A stretch of DNA of 64,000 bases from Porphyridium purpureum (taxonomy: Eukaryota > Rhodophyta > Bangiophyceae > Porphyridiales > Porphyridiaceae): positions 62,001 to 126,000 of the forward strand of contig VRMN01000005.1 of NCBI GenBank assembly GCA_008690995.1. The letters are read 5' to 3'. The position numbers and the translations under genes were made by a program. The notes below the pieces were generated by a model. The model worked only from the letters and a program-made list of their open reading frames with translations, did no database searches and was not told the DNA's origin. Below, one piece after another: positions 1-9,314 of this stretch (positions within the stretch are counted from its first letter, which is position 1; each line of letters opens with the position of its first letter).

Positions 1-21
1 AAACAGCCTCAAAAACCATAC

Positions 22-990
22 TTAAAACTTGGCATCGATCACCTTCTTGATCTCGTCGTACATGACCAGCACCAGCGCACCGCCCGCACCACGCAGGACG
101 TTCGACAGCGCGCCCTTGAAGAAAGCGTTGAGTCCTTCGTTCACATAGATCTTCTTCCAGCAGTCCATGGTGCCGTTGTACATCTTTTCCTTACCACCGG
201 CCTGCATCATCAATCGACGACGCACGGTGTCAAACGGATACGAAATCACACCAGACAATGAGGTCACAACCTGGGCGACCACCCACTTGGCAAGCACGCT
301 AGCAGACTTCTCATCCTCGAACAGCATACCCTTGGCAGTATCGTACAAGCCAAAGTACGCACCTCGGTACACGATGATGCCCTGCACCGACACACCAAAG
401 CCCTGGTAGAGCGCCATCGGGCCGCCTCGCTTGACGGTCTTGCCCAGGCAGTCAAGGAGACCCGAGAACTCGCGCTCGTGAGACTTTCCAACGTCGGCGG
501 CGAGGCGCGTTCGGGCAAAGTCAAGCGGGTACACAATGAGCAGCGACGCGGCACCGGCCGCGCCACCCGATGCAATATTTGTCAGGAAGAATTTGAACGA
601 CTCGGTCTTTGGGTTGTACTTGGGGAACATCTTCTTGAAGGTATCCTTGAACGCAAAGTTGAAAGCCTGGGTGGGGAAGTAGCGGATCACGTTTGCGGTG
701 TTTCCGCGCCAGAAGGACAAGAAGCCCTGCTCGGCCGACACGCGGGTGAAGCAGTTGGCGATGCCGGTGTATCTTGGAATCTCGCCCGACTTGATGCGCG
801 GGTTTGCGTCCTGCGTCTGCAGCAGCAGCTTGACGCGCTCGATCGGCGCGACGAGCGTCTTGCTGATGCCTCCGGCCGTGCCTCCCGCCGCCAGATCCAT
901 CAGGAACTTGGTTGTGTTGAACGGCTTCTTCTCCTCCGCCGGCGCCGCCGCGCGCATCGACGCCCCCATGCTTGCCACGAAGCCCGCCAT
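22..990 (-). CDS. AAC: Mitochondrial ADP/ATP carrier
   Basis: A 322-residue mitochondrial carrier that should exchange cytosolic ADP for matrix ATP across the inner membrane. Three repeats are visible, each with a carrier signature: PIERVK near residue 49, PLDFAR near 155 and PFDTVRRR near 253. The last continues into RRRLMM, the RRRMMM-type motif diagnostic of nucleotide exchangers within the family. Length is normal apart from a short N-terminal extension of about 20 residues. The ATG lies at 988-990, and an internal ATG eight codons later is also possible. The upstream flank is pyrimidine-rich with a CA run. The frame is intronless. Identity is confident. Confidence 0.96.
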   Translation of the reverse strand: MAGFVASMGASMRAAAPAEEKKPFNTTKFLMDLAAGGTAGGISKTLVAPIERVKLLLQTQDANPRIKSGEIPRYTGIANCFTRVSAEQGFLSFWRGNTANVIRYFPTQAFNFAFKDTFKKMFPKYNPKTESFKFFLTNIASGGAAGAASLLIVYPLDFARTRLAADVGKSHEREFSGLLDCLGKTVKRGGPMALYQGFGVSVQGIIVYRGAYFGLYDTAKGMLFEDEKSASVLAKWVVAQVVTSLSGVISYPFDTVRRRLMMQAGGKEKMYNGTMDCWKKIYVNEGLNAFFKGALSNVLRGAGGALVLVMYDEIKKVIDAKF

Positions 991-1705
991 CTCTTCTGAT
1001 CCTTCTCTCTCCCTAACCCCTACTCACAACCCACACACACACACACACACACACACAACCCCCTCCCTCCCTCTTCCCTTTCCCCCCCGTCCCTTAGTCT
1101 CCCCCACCGCGCGCCTAACACCTTACTCCTCACACGCCGTTTGTTTCCGTGCCCGTTTGCGCCGCACGCACGCACCGAAGCCAGCCGCCGGTTTTAATCC
1201 ACGCGCGGCAGTTCAAACGCCCGCCACAAACGTGTCGCTACTGGGCACGCCGCGCGCGTTTCCACCAAAAACACGCCATTTTAGTATAGCGCCTGCGCAC
1301 AGCACGGGACAAAAAAGGATTTAAAAAAAGAATGAAAAAAAGGAAACCGTCTCGCGGCCGACACGGTACACGCCGCACTGTGCGCATGTGCGCCGTGGCA
1401 GACAGTGCGCGCTGTGCATTTGGCGCTGTGATGCCGAAGCAGAGCAGGGGTGACACTCTGCTTGCCTGCACTGGTGTGGCATGTGGCGTATGTGTCGCAA
1501 CCGTTGTGATACTCATGATCGTCCGACGCTGTCCTCTCCATTCTTCAAAAGCTCTCTCACTCTCTCTCTGGACCACTCCACACCAGACGCACAGCGACGG
1601 TCCCTGCTCGGAGTAATTGCCGGACGCAACGCACTCGGCGATGACTCCTTTCAGTTCATGCAGTCTCGCGCGCGTCGCCGCGCTTCGGGAGGCGATGTAC
1701 GGTGC
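991..1705. other. Intergenic region between the carrier and MenH-MenC genes
   Basis: About 715 bases separate the carrier start from the end of the menH-menC gene, both on the minus strand. It holds a (CA)n run at about 1032-1056 and pyrimidine-rich DNA that probably forms the carrier's 5' leader and promoter. Short open frames occur on both strands but none resembles a known protein. I see no convincing gene. Confidence 0.5.
1032..1056. repeat. (CA)n microsatellite
   Basis: An uninterrupted CA dinucleotide run lies about 40-70 bases upstream of the carrier ATG, probably in its 5' leader or promoter. Confidence 0.9.
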
Positions 1706-3871
1706 TTACATTGGAACCGACGCAGCTGATTGGAGAAAGGCTTCGAGCGCGTCGACGCATGACGGGAGCGACACACATGCCCCTGTGCGGTGCGTCACGT
1801 CAAACGCTGGTTGAAGAAGGTCCTGTTCAGCAACAAGCAAAGCGCCAGTACCGAGGCCGTGGAACGTGGTCTGCTTAACGCCCGACAACGGCAAGGTCGA
1901 TGGATACGGAGCGAACGCCGTATCGAGGACAGATGCGAACACGCTCTGCCACGCGAGACTCACACCGCTCTCGTAGCATGAGCTGAGAACGAGCTGGACA
2001 GAGGGGTGTGAGGCGCGTGAAGACTTACAAATATGAACAAGTTCACTGTAACCCTGCATAAGAAGTGGTTTCAGTACCAAGCCACCGAGCAACTCGGGAG
2101 GCATGCGCGCGACCAATGCCGCTTGCTTGGCGTGCCAGGGCACCAGCGACTCGTCCAACGCGTAGCACAAGCCGCTTTCACGCATGCATGCGATGGAATC
2201 CTCGTCATACTCAGCGAGCGGTTCTTCCACGTACTCGATGCAGCCACGCAGGCTGGGCTCCAACCGGTGAGTGAACGCGTGGAGGTCTGCCAAACTCCAC
2301 GTTTGGTTGACGTCTAGTCGAAGCCTGGTCTCTGGTGGCAAAAGCGACGCAATTCTGTGCACGAGCGACGCATCTTGGTCTACTGCTTGCGCGCCGATCT
2401 TGAGTTTGAGAACATGGAACCCTTGCTCATGCAATGCACGGAGCTCGCTCAGCGCAGAACCATTGGTTCCTGTGAATCGAGGCACCACTCCATTCACATG
2501 AATACGCGCCGCAGCATGGTTTTGGCGGTTCGGGTCTGTCGGGACCACAAACCCACAAAGCGCGGATAATGCCTGCACCCATGTCAAGCACGAGGGCCGG
2601 TGCTGAATCACAAGCGTGAGCAACGCCATCTCGAGGCCTGTACGCACAGACGCCGGGAGAGCAGGCTCAGCGCACAGGTCATCGACCAGCTCTCTCATAG
2701 CGTGATCGTCTAGACGAAACCTCCCAGGTAGTAGACGTCCTGCGAGCTTTCGACCAGTCCGAATACCAGGTAAGACCCCAGTATCTATGATGCGCCTAGC
2801 CTCCTCCAATGACTCGACGGAAAACCCTGGGAGCGGCGCAACATCTCCAACTCCTGCTCGATGCGCGGATTTCAAAACGAGCAGCGAACCGTCGCGGTCC
2901 GAGATTAAATGATCGGCGTCGAGTTGAATTGGGCGCAGAAGCCCAATCGAGTAGTCTCTGCGGCAGCCGTCAATGACACTCACTGCACATTCCGGGTAAA
3001 CGCTACCTCCATACATCCACAAGAACGCTTCAATGTTGCACGCCAGTATTTCTGCTGCTTGGTGGACCACGTTGTGACCTGCGCCTGGTATTCCGAGCAC
3101 CACGCGAGCGTATGTTTGCACAGTATGCGAGGCGGCGACTTGCGTGTACTTCTTGTCGTCCTGGCCGAACGCATACATTAATGGAACACCAGTCAGCGCG
3201 CTCGGTAGGTCCACATACTTTTGCCGTGCCGGCGAGTAGACGTGCATTGCGCATGCCATGTCAGCGCCCTTGTTCCGCTGAGATCGAGTCTTCACGACAG
3301 AGTCCATGAATGTCTGGTCACGACTCAGCGACCCCCACATGGGCATTTGGTACCATTCGCTTGCCAGGAATGCGTGCATTTGGGTGGGCGTACCGAATGA
3401 CTCCAGTCTCGAGGTCAGATTATCGTCCTTCTGCATTCGTGCTGTGCGTTCCTTCTCGTCCATGTGCCCCAAACCTGCGCTCAATAGCACTGCGCATTCG
3501 ACTTGAATCGGCACGGACTCGTCCTTTCCTGTGCCTTGACATAAGATGTTCAGTATCTCGACTAGCACGCGGCCACCGAGAGAGTATCCAACCAGCACGA
3601 TCCGATGCAGATTGAGTTGGACGCACGTGTTCAGTACCATGTGCGCGGCACCGCACACGCTGTCTGTGCGGATTTTTGCAGAGTCCCCGTGGAAAGGTAG
3701 GTCGAGCGCCACCGCGCGATGCCTCGTATCCAATACTTCCACAAGCTCGCGCCAATCCTCCTTGGCCCCGAACATTCCGTGCAGGAGCACCAGCACGGGA
3801 GCGGCATCGTGCTCGCCCGATACTTGCTCATTGCGCGAGTCTCTCGCACGATACAGCTCATATGCGAGCAT
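1706..3871 (-). CDS. Fused SHCHC synthase (MenH) and o-succinylbenzoate synthase (MenC)
   Basis: A 721-residue two-domain enzyme for consecutive steps of phylloquinone/menaquinone synthesis. The N-terminal ~290 residues form an alpha/beta hydrolase with the LLHGMFG oxyanion loop, a GYSLGG nucleophile elbow, Asp in FGQDD and His in GAGH, as in MenH. The C-terminal half is an enolase-superfamily OSB synthase: KLK acid/base motif, metal ligands in LDVNQ, VEEPL and LDESL, and the second catalytic Lys in LKPLL. In plant PHYLLO the order is MenF-MenD-MenC-MenH; here MenH precedes MenC and F and D are absent. The first ATG is at 3871. The frame stays open upstream to a TTG at 3931, so an upstream spliced exon or transit peptide cannot be excluded. 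The preceding same-strand gene ends only 68 bases away. Confidence 0.88.
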   Translation of the reverse strand: MLAYELYRARDSRNEQVSGEHDAAPVLVLLHGMFGAKEDWRELVEVLDTRHRAVALDLPFHGDSAKIRTDSVCGAAHMVLNTCVQLNLHRIVLVGYSLGGRVLVEILNILCQGTGKDESVPIQVECAVLLSAGLGHMDEKERTARMQKDDNLTSRLESFGTPTQMHAFLASEWYQMPMWGSLSRDQTFMDSVVKTRSQRNKGADMACAMHVYSPARQKYVDLPSALTGVPLMYAFGQDDKKYTQVAASHTVQTYARVVLGIPGAGHNVVHQAAEILACNIEAFLWMYGGSVYPECAVSVIDGCRRDYSIGLLRPIQLDADHLISDRDGSLLVLKSAHRAGVGDVAPLPGFSVESLEEARRIIDTGVLPGIRTGRKLAGRLLPGRFRLDDHAMRELVDDLCAEPALPASVRTGLEMALLTLVIQHRPSCLTWVQALSALCGFVVPTDPNRQNHAAARIHVNGVVPRFTGTNGSALSELRALHEQGFHVLKLKIGAQAVDQDASLVHRIASLLPPETRLRLDVNQTWSLADLHAFTHRLEPSLRGCIEYVEEPLAEYDEDSIACMRESGLCYALDESLVPWHAKQAALVARMPPELLGGLVLKPLLMQGYSELVHICKSSRASHPSVQLVLSSCYESGVSLAWQSVFASVLDTAFAPYPSTLPLSGVKQTTFHGLGTGALLVAEQDLLQPAFDVTHRTGACVSLPSCVDALEAFLQSAASVPM

Positions 3872-3939
3872 GTCACGCTGGCCCCGTTCATTCCCCAACG
3901 AGGCACCGAGAAACCATCGTCGCCGCAGCAAGCAAGCTT

Positions 3940-4449
3940 TTATTTGTGAGCAGGTCGTGGGGGTTTGGACAAGTCAAAGTCGTCGTCCGTTTGAGCAATC
4001 TGCTGCAGTTCGAGTTCATGCTCTCGCGCCAATTCCAATAGCGCGTCTTCGCTGAGCAAGAGTCGTTTCTCGGCGGTCTGGAGCGCACGCTCGAGAAAGA
4101 CAATTCGCGCTTTCATGGCAGCACTGCTCGAATTTGAAGATGCTGCTGATACAGGTCCTGAGCCTGCCTCTTTGGTGAAGATGGCATTGTCCTGCTCGAG
4201 CCGATGAACGAGGCTCTGAGCTGCTTCGAGCTCTGCGCGCAACTCGTTCACTTGACGACTAGACATCTGGGCCTCAAAGCGCTCAATTCCGCGCGCCAGC
4301 TTTTCCGTGGCATGTGCCACGTGCAGCTCATACAGCTCTGCTTCCACAAGAGCGCGGCGCCATTCTGCGGCTGCTGTGTCGTGGCGTGTGCGGCGCAGCA
4401 GACTTTGCCGCTGTGCCGCCATTTCACTTTGGTCGACCACCATCGCCAT
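3940..4449 (-). CDS. Coiled-coil protein, unrecognised
   Basis: A 169-residue, highly charged protein predicted to be mostly alpha-helical. Heptad-like helices run from about residues 15 to 90, a Ser/Ala-rich linker follows, and a second helix covers about 110-155. It has no signal peptide or membrane segment. The ATG at 4449 follows an in-frame TTG at 4461. It lies immediately upstream of the menH-menC gene on the same strand (68-base gap), so the two may share a promoter. I do not recognise the family; an N-terminal exon could be missing. Confidence 0.6.
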   Translation of the reverse strand: MAMVVDQSEMAAQRQSLLRRTRHDTAAAEWRRALVEAELYELHVAHATEKLARGIERFEAQMSSRQVNELRAELEAAQSLVHRLEQDNAIFTKEAGSGPVSAASSNSSSAAMKARIVFLERALQTAEKRLLLSEDALLELAREHELELQQIAQTDDDFDLSKPPRPAHK

Positions 4450-4498
4450 TTCGGGAGACAAGAAACTACGGATATGTCAAACTGACGTGGACGACGAG

Positions 4499-4744
4499 AT
4501 GCTGGCCGAGTTCAAGGCGTACTTTGTGAAGGCCACGGGATCTGAAAATGCTTGTTCAGCCAGCGCTGCCGCCACGGCTACAGCTACGGCTACAGCTACG
4601 GCTACAGCTACGGCTACCGCTGTCACCTTCAACTCGCCCTGGCTTGAACTGAGCGCAAGTCCAACTTTTCGAAAATTTGAACCGAAGAATAGTACATTTA
4701 GGCGCTTCCACGAGCAAGTTGTAAGACATGCCTGCCACGATTGA
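4499..4744 (+). CDS. Small hypothetical protein with Ala-Thr repeat
   Basis: An 81-residue frame starting at ATG 4499, divergent from the coiled-coil gene with only 49 bases between the two starts. It begins with a well-formed acidic segment (MLAEFKAYFVKATGSEN). An (Ala-Thr)n tract encoded by a 12-base tandem repeat follows, then a segment ending SPTFRKFEP. Codon choice in the first part looks like that of neighbouring genes, and the in-frame sequence is also sensible just upstream of the ATG, so an upstream exon is possible. No family recognised. The opposite strand is also open here, so the assignment is tentative. Confidence 0.35.
   Translation: MLAEFKAYFVKATGSENACSASAAATATATATATATATATAVTFNSPWLELSASPTFRKFEPKNSTFRRFHEQVVRHACHD
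4574..4617. repeat. 12-base tandem repeat, about 3.5 copies
   Basis: The unit GGCTACAGCTAC is repeated in tandem with one terminal variant. In the plus frame it encodes alternating Ala and Thr. Confidence 0.9.
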
Positions 4745-4912
4745 TAAAAGCCCAGCAGCGAAGGAGTGGCCAATGGGGCGGCAGGGAGGGCTGCCGAAAG
4801 TATGCCCCTACAGCTGAAGCGATGGCGGACCAAGTTCGAAAGCGTGACCGAAATCTAGGAAAAGTTAGTGTGTTGTTTTTCTTACAGTTGATGATGCTAC
4901 GGGCGTCTGAAT

Positions 4913-5629
4913 CTAGGAGAGCAGGAAGTCTCGAGTGGTGCGCAGCTCTCGAGGCACGATGAAAAGTTCAAAGTTGAGTAACGCGAGCAGCTGGCGCTCC
5001 ATTGCGTTGAGGTCAGACACTTCGTCGAGCCCGCCAAGCAGTGCCATATCTGCCGCTGAGTACACATTGTCCTCAACGTACTTCATGCCGAGGTTCACAG
5101 CAGTCAGCACGACGCGATGTACATTTCTTGAAGTCAGTAGGAAGGTCGAGTGCAGTTCGCTCAGTCGCTTCAGATAGATCATTGCAGCCGCAAAGGATTC
5201 TGGGGTGACATCGAGGTACCGCCATAACCGGTTCAAGTAACTCTGGAGGTCAATTTCAGGCTTGTCCGCGCCCCAAAACACGCTGGTATTTTCAGACGCT
5301 CGCGGGGACCCTGACCGCATTTCGTTCAGAGCAATCTGATCGTTCAAGAGCATGCAAATGTTGTTCAGGAACCGCTCTTGGTCCGAGTCTGCGATGCGGT
5401 ATCCGACATCGCACGAACCAATTGTGCTCACGCTGTCCACCGACGGAAAGCGGGTCTCAAAGTTGCTGGAAAACTTAGTTGTCGCTGTCGCCAAGCTGTC
5501 CGCACCTGCGGACTTCCGTGACACGTGTGGCCGCGTGCCCGAACTCCTCGCCGTCGCTTTGCCGAACACCGGCCGCATGTATTGCAGCTCCCCGGTGCAG
5601 ACCGAGAAGCTATTCACACTAGGAGGCAT
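4913..5629 (-). CDS. P/U-type (PHO80-like) cyclin
   Basis: A 238-residue protein whose C-terminal ~150 residues match the PHO80-like cyclin box found in plant CYCP/CYCU and fungal Pho80. Its markers are SYLNRLWRYLDVTPESF, AMIYLKRL, NVHRVVLTAV, the KYVEDNVYS loop, and LNAMERQLLALLNFEL. Such cyclins partner CDKs in nutrient and phosphate signalling. The N-terminal ~90 residues are Ser/Thr-rich and probably disordered. The ATG is at 5627-5629. A TATA-like TATATAA on the same strand lies about 135 bases upstream (plus 5760-5768). Family assignment is confident; the CDK partner is unknown. Confidence 0.9.
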   Translation of the reverse strand: MPPSVNSFSVCTGELQYMRPVFGKATARSSGTRPHVSRKSAGADSLATATTKFSSNFETRFPSVDSVSTIGSCDVGYRIADSDQERFLNNICMLLNDQIALNEMRSGSPRASENTSVFWGADKPEIDLQSYLNRLWRYLDVTPESFAAAMIYLKRLSELHSTFLLTSRNVHRVVLTAVNLGMKYVEDNVYSAADMALLGGLDEVSDLNAMERQLLALLNFELFIVPRELRTTRDFLLS

Positions 5630-6189
5630 CTCTCCACTATCGAATACTGCTGTCGCTTCACACCCTGACTCACTCGACCAAGAACACGCATGCAGCCTTC
5701 ATTTACGCCAACGCTCGTACCCCGCCAATTCCGATTTTCCACGCTGCTTCCTCTCCCCGTTTATATACATGGCCATCGCCAAGCTCCCAGCCAGTCCGAA
5801 ATTCAACTACCAAACCCAGTTGGCCACGGAAGGAGCAAATCGCGAGCGGCAACTGAGAGGCGACACCGCACACTGTTCATTCATTCATCGTTCCATCGTT
5901 CCTCCTTGCACTGACGCGTGTCCTCTCTCCTACGCGACACACACAAACAATCACAGCCACGCAGACAGCCACGCAGACACAGAGACGACGCACACCCACA
6001 CACGCAGAAGCGTATCTGGTGCTCTCCTACTCGACTCACACACACGCACACACACACGTGCTCTCTGGCTCTCTTGCTCACACCCGTGCACGAACACGCA
6101 CTTGCAGCTCGTCTGATTTCGCGTCCTGCTTTGAATTCGAACGCGTCATCGTCCCCCAATACACCGTCATCGGGCCGTGCCCGTTGTGG

Positions 6190-6246
6190 AAATCAAAAAT
6201 CAAAAATCAAAAGTCAAACGTCAAACGTCAGAAGTCAAACGCCTCA
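6190..6246. repeat. Short tandem (A)nTCAAA repeat
   Basis: Seven or so imperfect copies of a 7-8 base unit (AATCAAA/AGTCAAACG) in a row, in the cyclin-YqgF intergenic region. Confidence 0.8.
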
Positions 6247-6418
6247 AGTTTAAGAAAAACATCTATGAAACCAGACCAAAATAATCACACAATCGACAAA
6301 ATCAGGCTAGGGTTTGTGGTTCGTCTTTGGTTTGTACTCTAGCGCGCACGTGCAGTGGAAGCGTCCAACGTTTCTGTTCATGTTTATATTTAGCCGCACG
6401 CACGTGGTCTTCGGCTGC

Positions 6419-6448
6419 ACTGTACCGAGAAGGTTCTGGACGTACAGT
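6419..6448. promoter_or_regulatory. Paired ACTGTAC / GTACAGT element
   Basis: ACTGTAC at 6419-6425 and its reverse complement GTACAGT at 6442-6448 form an inverted pair about 130-155 bases upstream of the YqgF-like ATG. The same 7-mer recurs upstream of many genes in this window, so I infer a transcription-factor or core-promoter site. Confidence 0.45.
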
Positions 6449-6573
6449 TAAGGTTCTGTGGTGACTGAACTTGGGTGTACATGCGACGTCGCGGGGAGCG
6501 ATGGTGCGCGGCGTGAAGAGCCGGGTTGAGACTAGAAGCAGACGTGGGTTGTGAGGATCCACGCGCGTGTTCG

Positions 6574-7692
6574 ATGCTGTGGCACAGGACAAGAGAGCTG
6601 AAGGGATGGTTGGATGCTGTCAACGCGTCTCGCGGTCGCTCGCGCCCAGTGCTGGGCATTGACTACGGCACGTGGATGATCGGCCTCGCTGTTTCTGACC
6701 CAACGTACGTTTTGGCATAGGCTCACCGCTTGCGCTTGCGTCGATCGCGTCGGTTTCGGCGCTCTCGTCCTGGCTCTTGGTCTGTAGCGAGGCCAGCAGA
6801 GGAAGAAATACAAACACAAGGTTACACTCCCTGGCGGCTCATGCACATGCTAAGCATTCCATACCGACCGGATATTTTTTACTTGTGACAGCAAACAAAC
6901 CGAGCGCTTGCGGAGATCCATTGCGAGTCTCGCGCAGCACGTTGTCTTGTGAGATCGCTCGCAGCGCTCGGACATTCACCGGATGTGTAGTAGAGTTGCC
7001 TGATTGCGTATAGGCTCGGAAGGGACTCACACGTTTCTCATCTTCGTTTCTCGCTGTTTCTCTCTGTCACTTTCTCATTTTCCTGGTTTTGTGCCATTCA
7101 CTTGCGACGCCCAGTTGGAGATTTGTCTTTCCGCGGCCCAGCATTGTCACGCAGAAGAGCGGCGCCCACTTTGACGAGATTGCCGCCGTGTGCAAGGAGC
7201 ACGACGTGGGTTCGTGCGTTGTGGGGTACCCAGTCGACTTGCGCGGCCAAGCGGGCGCGCGGTGCCTTGGAATCGAACGGTTTGTGGAAAGCCTTGCCCA
7301 GAGCTGCGCCTTTGACACGGGCATTCTGTGGGACGAACGGTTTTCCTCTGTGACAGCGAGAAAGATCGTTGGCAGCGCAAAGTTGAAAGCAGCTCGCAAG
7401 GCAACAACTCCGAAGCGCGTCAAGGCCGCGACGAAGAGCGCCATAGACCAGGTAAGTACGATCCGCGTCCGCGGTGCAAGCGTTAGCCCCGTATCCCACA
7501 TTTCCAGAGCAGTAAGCTGACGTAGATTTTATGGCGCTTGCCTTGCTGTGCTTTCCTTGTCGTGGAAAGTGGTCAGCCGTTGTGATTTTGCAAGACGTCC
7601 TAGACGCCGTTGCTGTGCTAGAGACCCCCACGTGCAAAACGGCGCACGATGCTGAGCCGAATTCGCGCCCAAGAGCAGGTGCAGGAGCGTGA
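6574..7692 (+). CDS. YqgF/RuvX-like Holliday-junction resolvase family protein (three exons)
   Basis: Joining 6574-6704, 7115-7451 and 7570-7692 gives 196 residues. The YqgF RNase-H-like fold is evident from VLGIDYGTWMIGLAVSDP, the CVVGYPVDL strand, the WDERFSSVTA segment and VVILQDVLD. Bacterial relatives act in 16S rRNA 5' maturation or resolve junctions; the eukaryotic plastid or mitochondrial role is less clear. Intron 1 (6705-7114, donor GTACGT) and intron 2 (7452-7569, donor GTAAGT) are phase 2 and phase 0, and both restore family-conserved sequence across the junctions. The 3' end overlaps the RBMX2 start by 44 bases in another frame. No clear transit peptide is seen. Exon structure is inferred from frame and homology. 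Confidence 0.82.
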
Positions 7693-8275
7693 GTTGCTTC
7701 TTGGGATAGCTGGAACTAGTGCTTCGTGGCATGAACAGTACGCGCATTCGCGCACCATCTATATTGGCGGTCTGCAACCGCATCTTTCCGCATCGGACAT
7801 TGGTGCAGTGTTTGAACAGTATGGTGCTGTTGAGCACGTGCACATCGTGAAGGACAGAACGACAGGCGAACCCCGCGGCTTTGGCTTTCTGACGTACGTG
7901 GACCAGCGCAGCACGGTTCTAGCCGTAGATAATCTGAATGGTATCGAGCTTGCCGGGCAGCGGCTGTTTGTCAATCATGCGGATCACCAGCACGTTCGAC
8001 TTGATGACGGCACGAATAATGCGAGTCCGCAGCCGATGACATCTGCGACTGTCTCTGACTCTCTAGAGCAAGCAGCCGAACGCATTGCTCGAGCTGTTGG
8101 CCACGAACGTGAGCTACTACCCCAGACGCAAGCCGGCTCAGGGTATCCCGTCGTTCGCGCAAACGATGGCAGCGAGCATGACTTTGCGTCTGCTCGCGAC
8201 AGGGTATTCGTAAAACTTGCCGAACGCCGTAAACGGCAGCGAGGAGACGATGTCGACGGCCCGTCTATACCATAG
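7649..8275 (+). CDS. RBMX2: RBMX2/Snu17 (Ist3) RES-complex RNA-binding protein
   Basis: A 208-residue protein with one RRM. The family-specific N-terminal helix (ERELLLGIAGTSASWHEQY) is followed by RNP2 (TIYIGGL), RNP1 (RGFGFLTY) and the diagnostic DQRSTVLAVDNLNGIELAG. Snu17/RBMX2 belongs to the RES pre-mRNA retention and splicing complex bound to U2 snRNP SF3b. The ATG at 7649 lies inside the last exon of the preceding gene. The conserved helix itself overlaps that gene's stop codon, so the overlap is not just a poor start choice, though an unseen upstream exon remains possible. Confidence 0.9.
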   Translation: MLSRIRAQEQVQERELLLGIAGTSASWHEQYAHSRTIYIGGLQPHLSASDIGAVFEQYGAVEHVHIVKDRTTGEPRGFGFLTYVDQRSTVLAVDNLNGIELAGQRLFVNHADHQHVRLDDGTNNASPQPMTSATVSDSLEQAAERIARAVGHERELLPQTQAGSGYPVVRANDGSEHDFASARDRVFVKLAERRKRQRGDDVDGPSIP

Positions 8276-8879
8276 GAAACATAGCTGCTCATGATCCCAG
8301 ATGGACGCTGCACATTGCCAGAGCGCTGTGGCCTCGTTCTTCTGCTTCTGACTGGATAGCTGTAGAAAATGGTGACTTGATATCCACATGTTTCGATTTG
8401 CTCGGCACATTCATGTTTGTCAGAACGTCACGAAATGGCAAGACAAGCATGTGTACCACACCTGATCTGTGGAACCGATAAGCCTTTGCGCTTTGCTCCG
8501 ATCCACCATGCGCGCAAATCTACATATGCATTGTAGATGCGTCCACCATTCACACGTGCATCCCAGAATCGATCACTGCCAGGACATTCAACACTCGCGC
8601 CACGACCGGTCGCGGATCAGTACACCAACTGTACCTTATAGATGTACAGTGATGTGTGTCGGGGTACAAGACGAACACCAATTCTTAACAAAACCGACTT
8701 TTTCAATTGCTAGTGTACTATTCACTGAACACCCGAGTGGATCATCACCAGAAAGAGCGCGGGAGCGGCGCGGCGGTAGACAGGTGTGCGCGTGGATGGG
8801 GGCTGCTGGTGTTGGCGTGGAGAGAGAGAGGTGCTTGTGGAGGTGGTGGAGGTGGGAAATCGGCGTGTGGAGGCGTGGA
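8276..8879. other. Intergenic region upstream of cornichon
   Basis: About 600 bases between RBMX2 and cornichon. An ACTGTAC/GTACAGT pair sits at 8628-8634 and 8644-8650, about 230-250 bases before the cornichon ATG. The cornichon frame stays open upstream as far as 8469, but the translated sequence there is low-complexity and unlike the family. No other gene seen. Confidence 0.55.
8628..8650. promoter_or_regulatory. Paired ACTGTAC / GTACAGT element
   Basis: Inverted pair with a 9-base spacer, upstream of the cornichon gene; same element as at 6419-6448. Confidence 0.45.
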
Positions 8880-9314
8880 ATGCTGCCATTGGCAACACTG
8901 ATCACTTTGTATTGGGGCGGGGTCTTTGCATGCCTGGCCGTGCTGCTGTTCATCACCGTGTACACCTTGATCTTGTTCTCCGACTTGCTGATCGACTACA
9001 TCAATCCGCTCGAACTTTGTGACCGCGTCAACCAGCTCGCGCTCCCAGAGTTCGCGGTGCACGCCCTGATCACCTGTGGTCTGCTCGTGCGCTACCATTA
9101 CTTCTTTTTCGTGGCAAACCTGCCGCTGTGTGTGTACCACGTGCGTGCGTACGCGGACCGCTCGTGTTTTCTCGAAAGCAACACCGTCTTTGCAGAGCTC
9201 CCAAGACGCCGCAAAGTCACCGAGACAAAACTCGCATTCTACGTCTGCTTGTTTTTGCTGTACGTAGCTAGCTTTGTGTCGTCTTTGATACGCCACGATG
9301 GCGCAGTCGCTTGA
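8880..9314 (+). CDS. Cornichon family ER cargo receptor (Erv14/CNIH)
   Basis: A 144-residue membrane protein of the usual cornichon length. Recognisable features are an N-terminal membrane helix (about residues 5-30), the signature DYINPLELCDRVNQLALPE, a second helix, the LPLCVYHVRAY segment, and a C-terminal helix ending near the stop. Cornichons load membrane cargo into COPII vesicles at the ER. The ATG at 8880 was chosen because it gives the family length; in-frame ATGs further upstream add Arg/Trp-rich sequence not found in the family. The stop codon lies inside the start of the next gene (17-base overlap). Confidence 0.93.
   Translation: MLPLATLITLYWGGVFACLAVLLFITVYTLILFSDLLIDYINPLELCDRVNQLALPEFAVHALITCGLLVRYHYFFFVANLPLCVYHVRAYADRSCFLESNTVFAELPRRRKVTETKLAFYVCLFLLYVASFVSSLIRHDGAVA

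Larger units (their letters stand above)
5630..6573. other. Divergent promoter region between the cyclin and YqgF genes
   Basis: About 940 bases without a convincing gene. It contains a TATA-like box for the cyclin gene (5760-5768), CA-rich DNA at 5985-6058, a TCAAA-type tandem repeat at 6190-6246, a telo-box-like CTAGGGTTT at 6307-6315, and a pair of ACTGTAC/GTACAGT elements (6419-6425 and 6442-6448) about 130 bases upstream of the YqgF start. Confidence 0.6.

Noticed and set aside
8469-8879. Long N-terminal extension of cornichon
   Set aside because: The translated sequence is His/Arg/Trp-rich low complexity, unlike the family, and the region carries promoter-like motifs.
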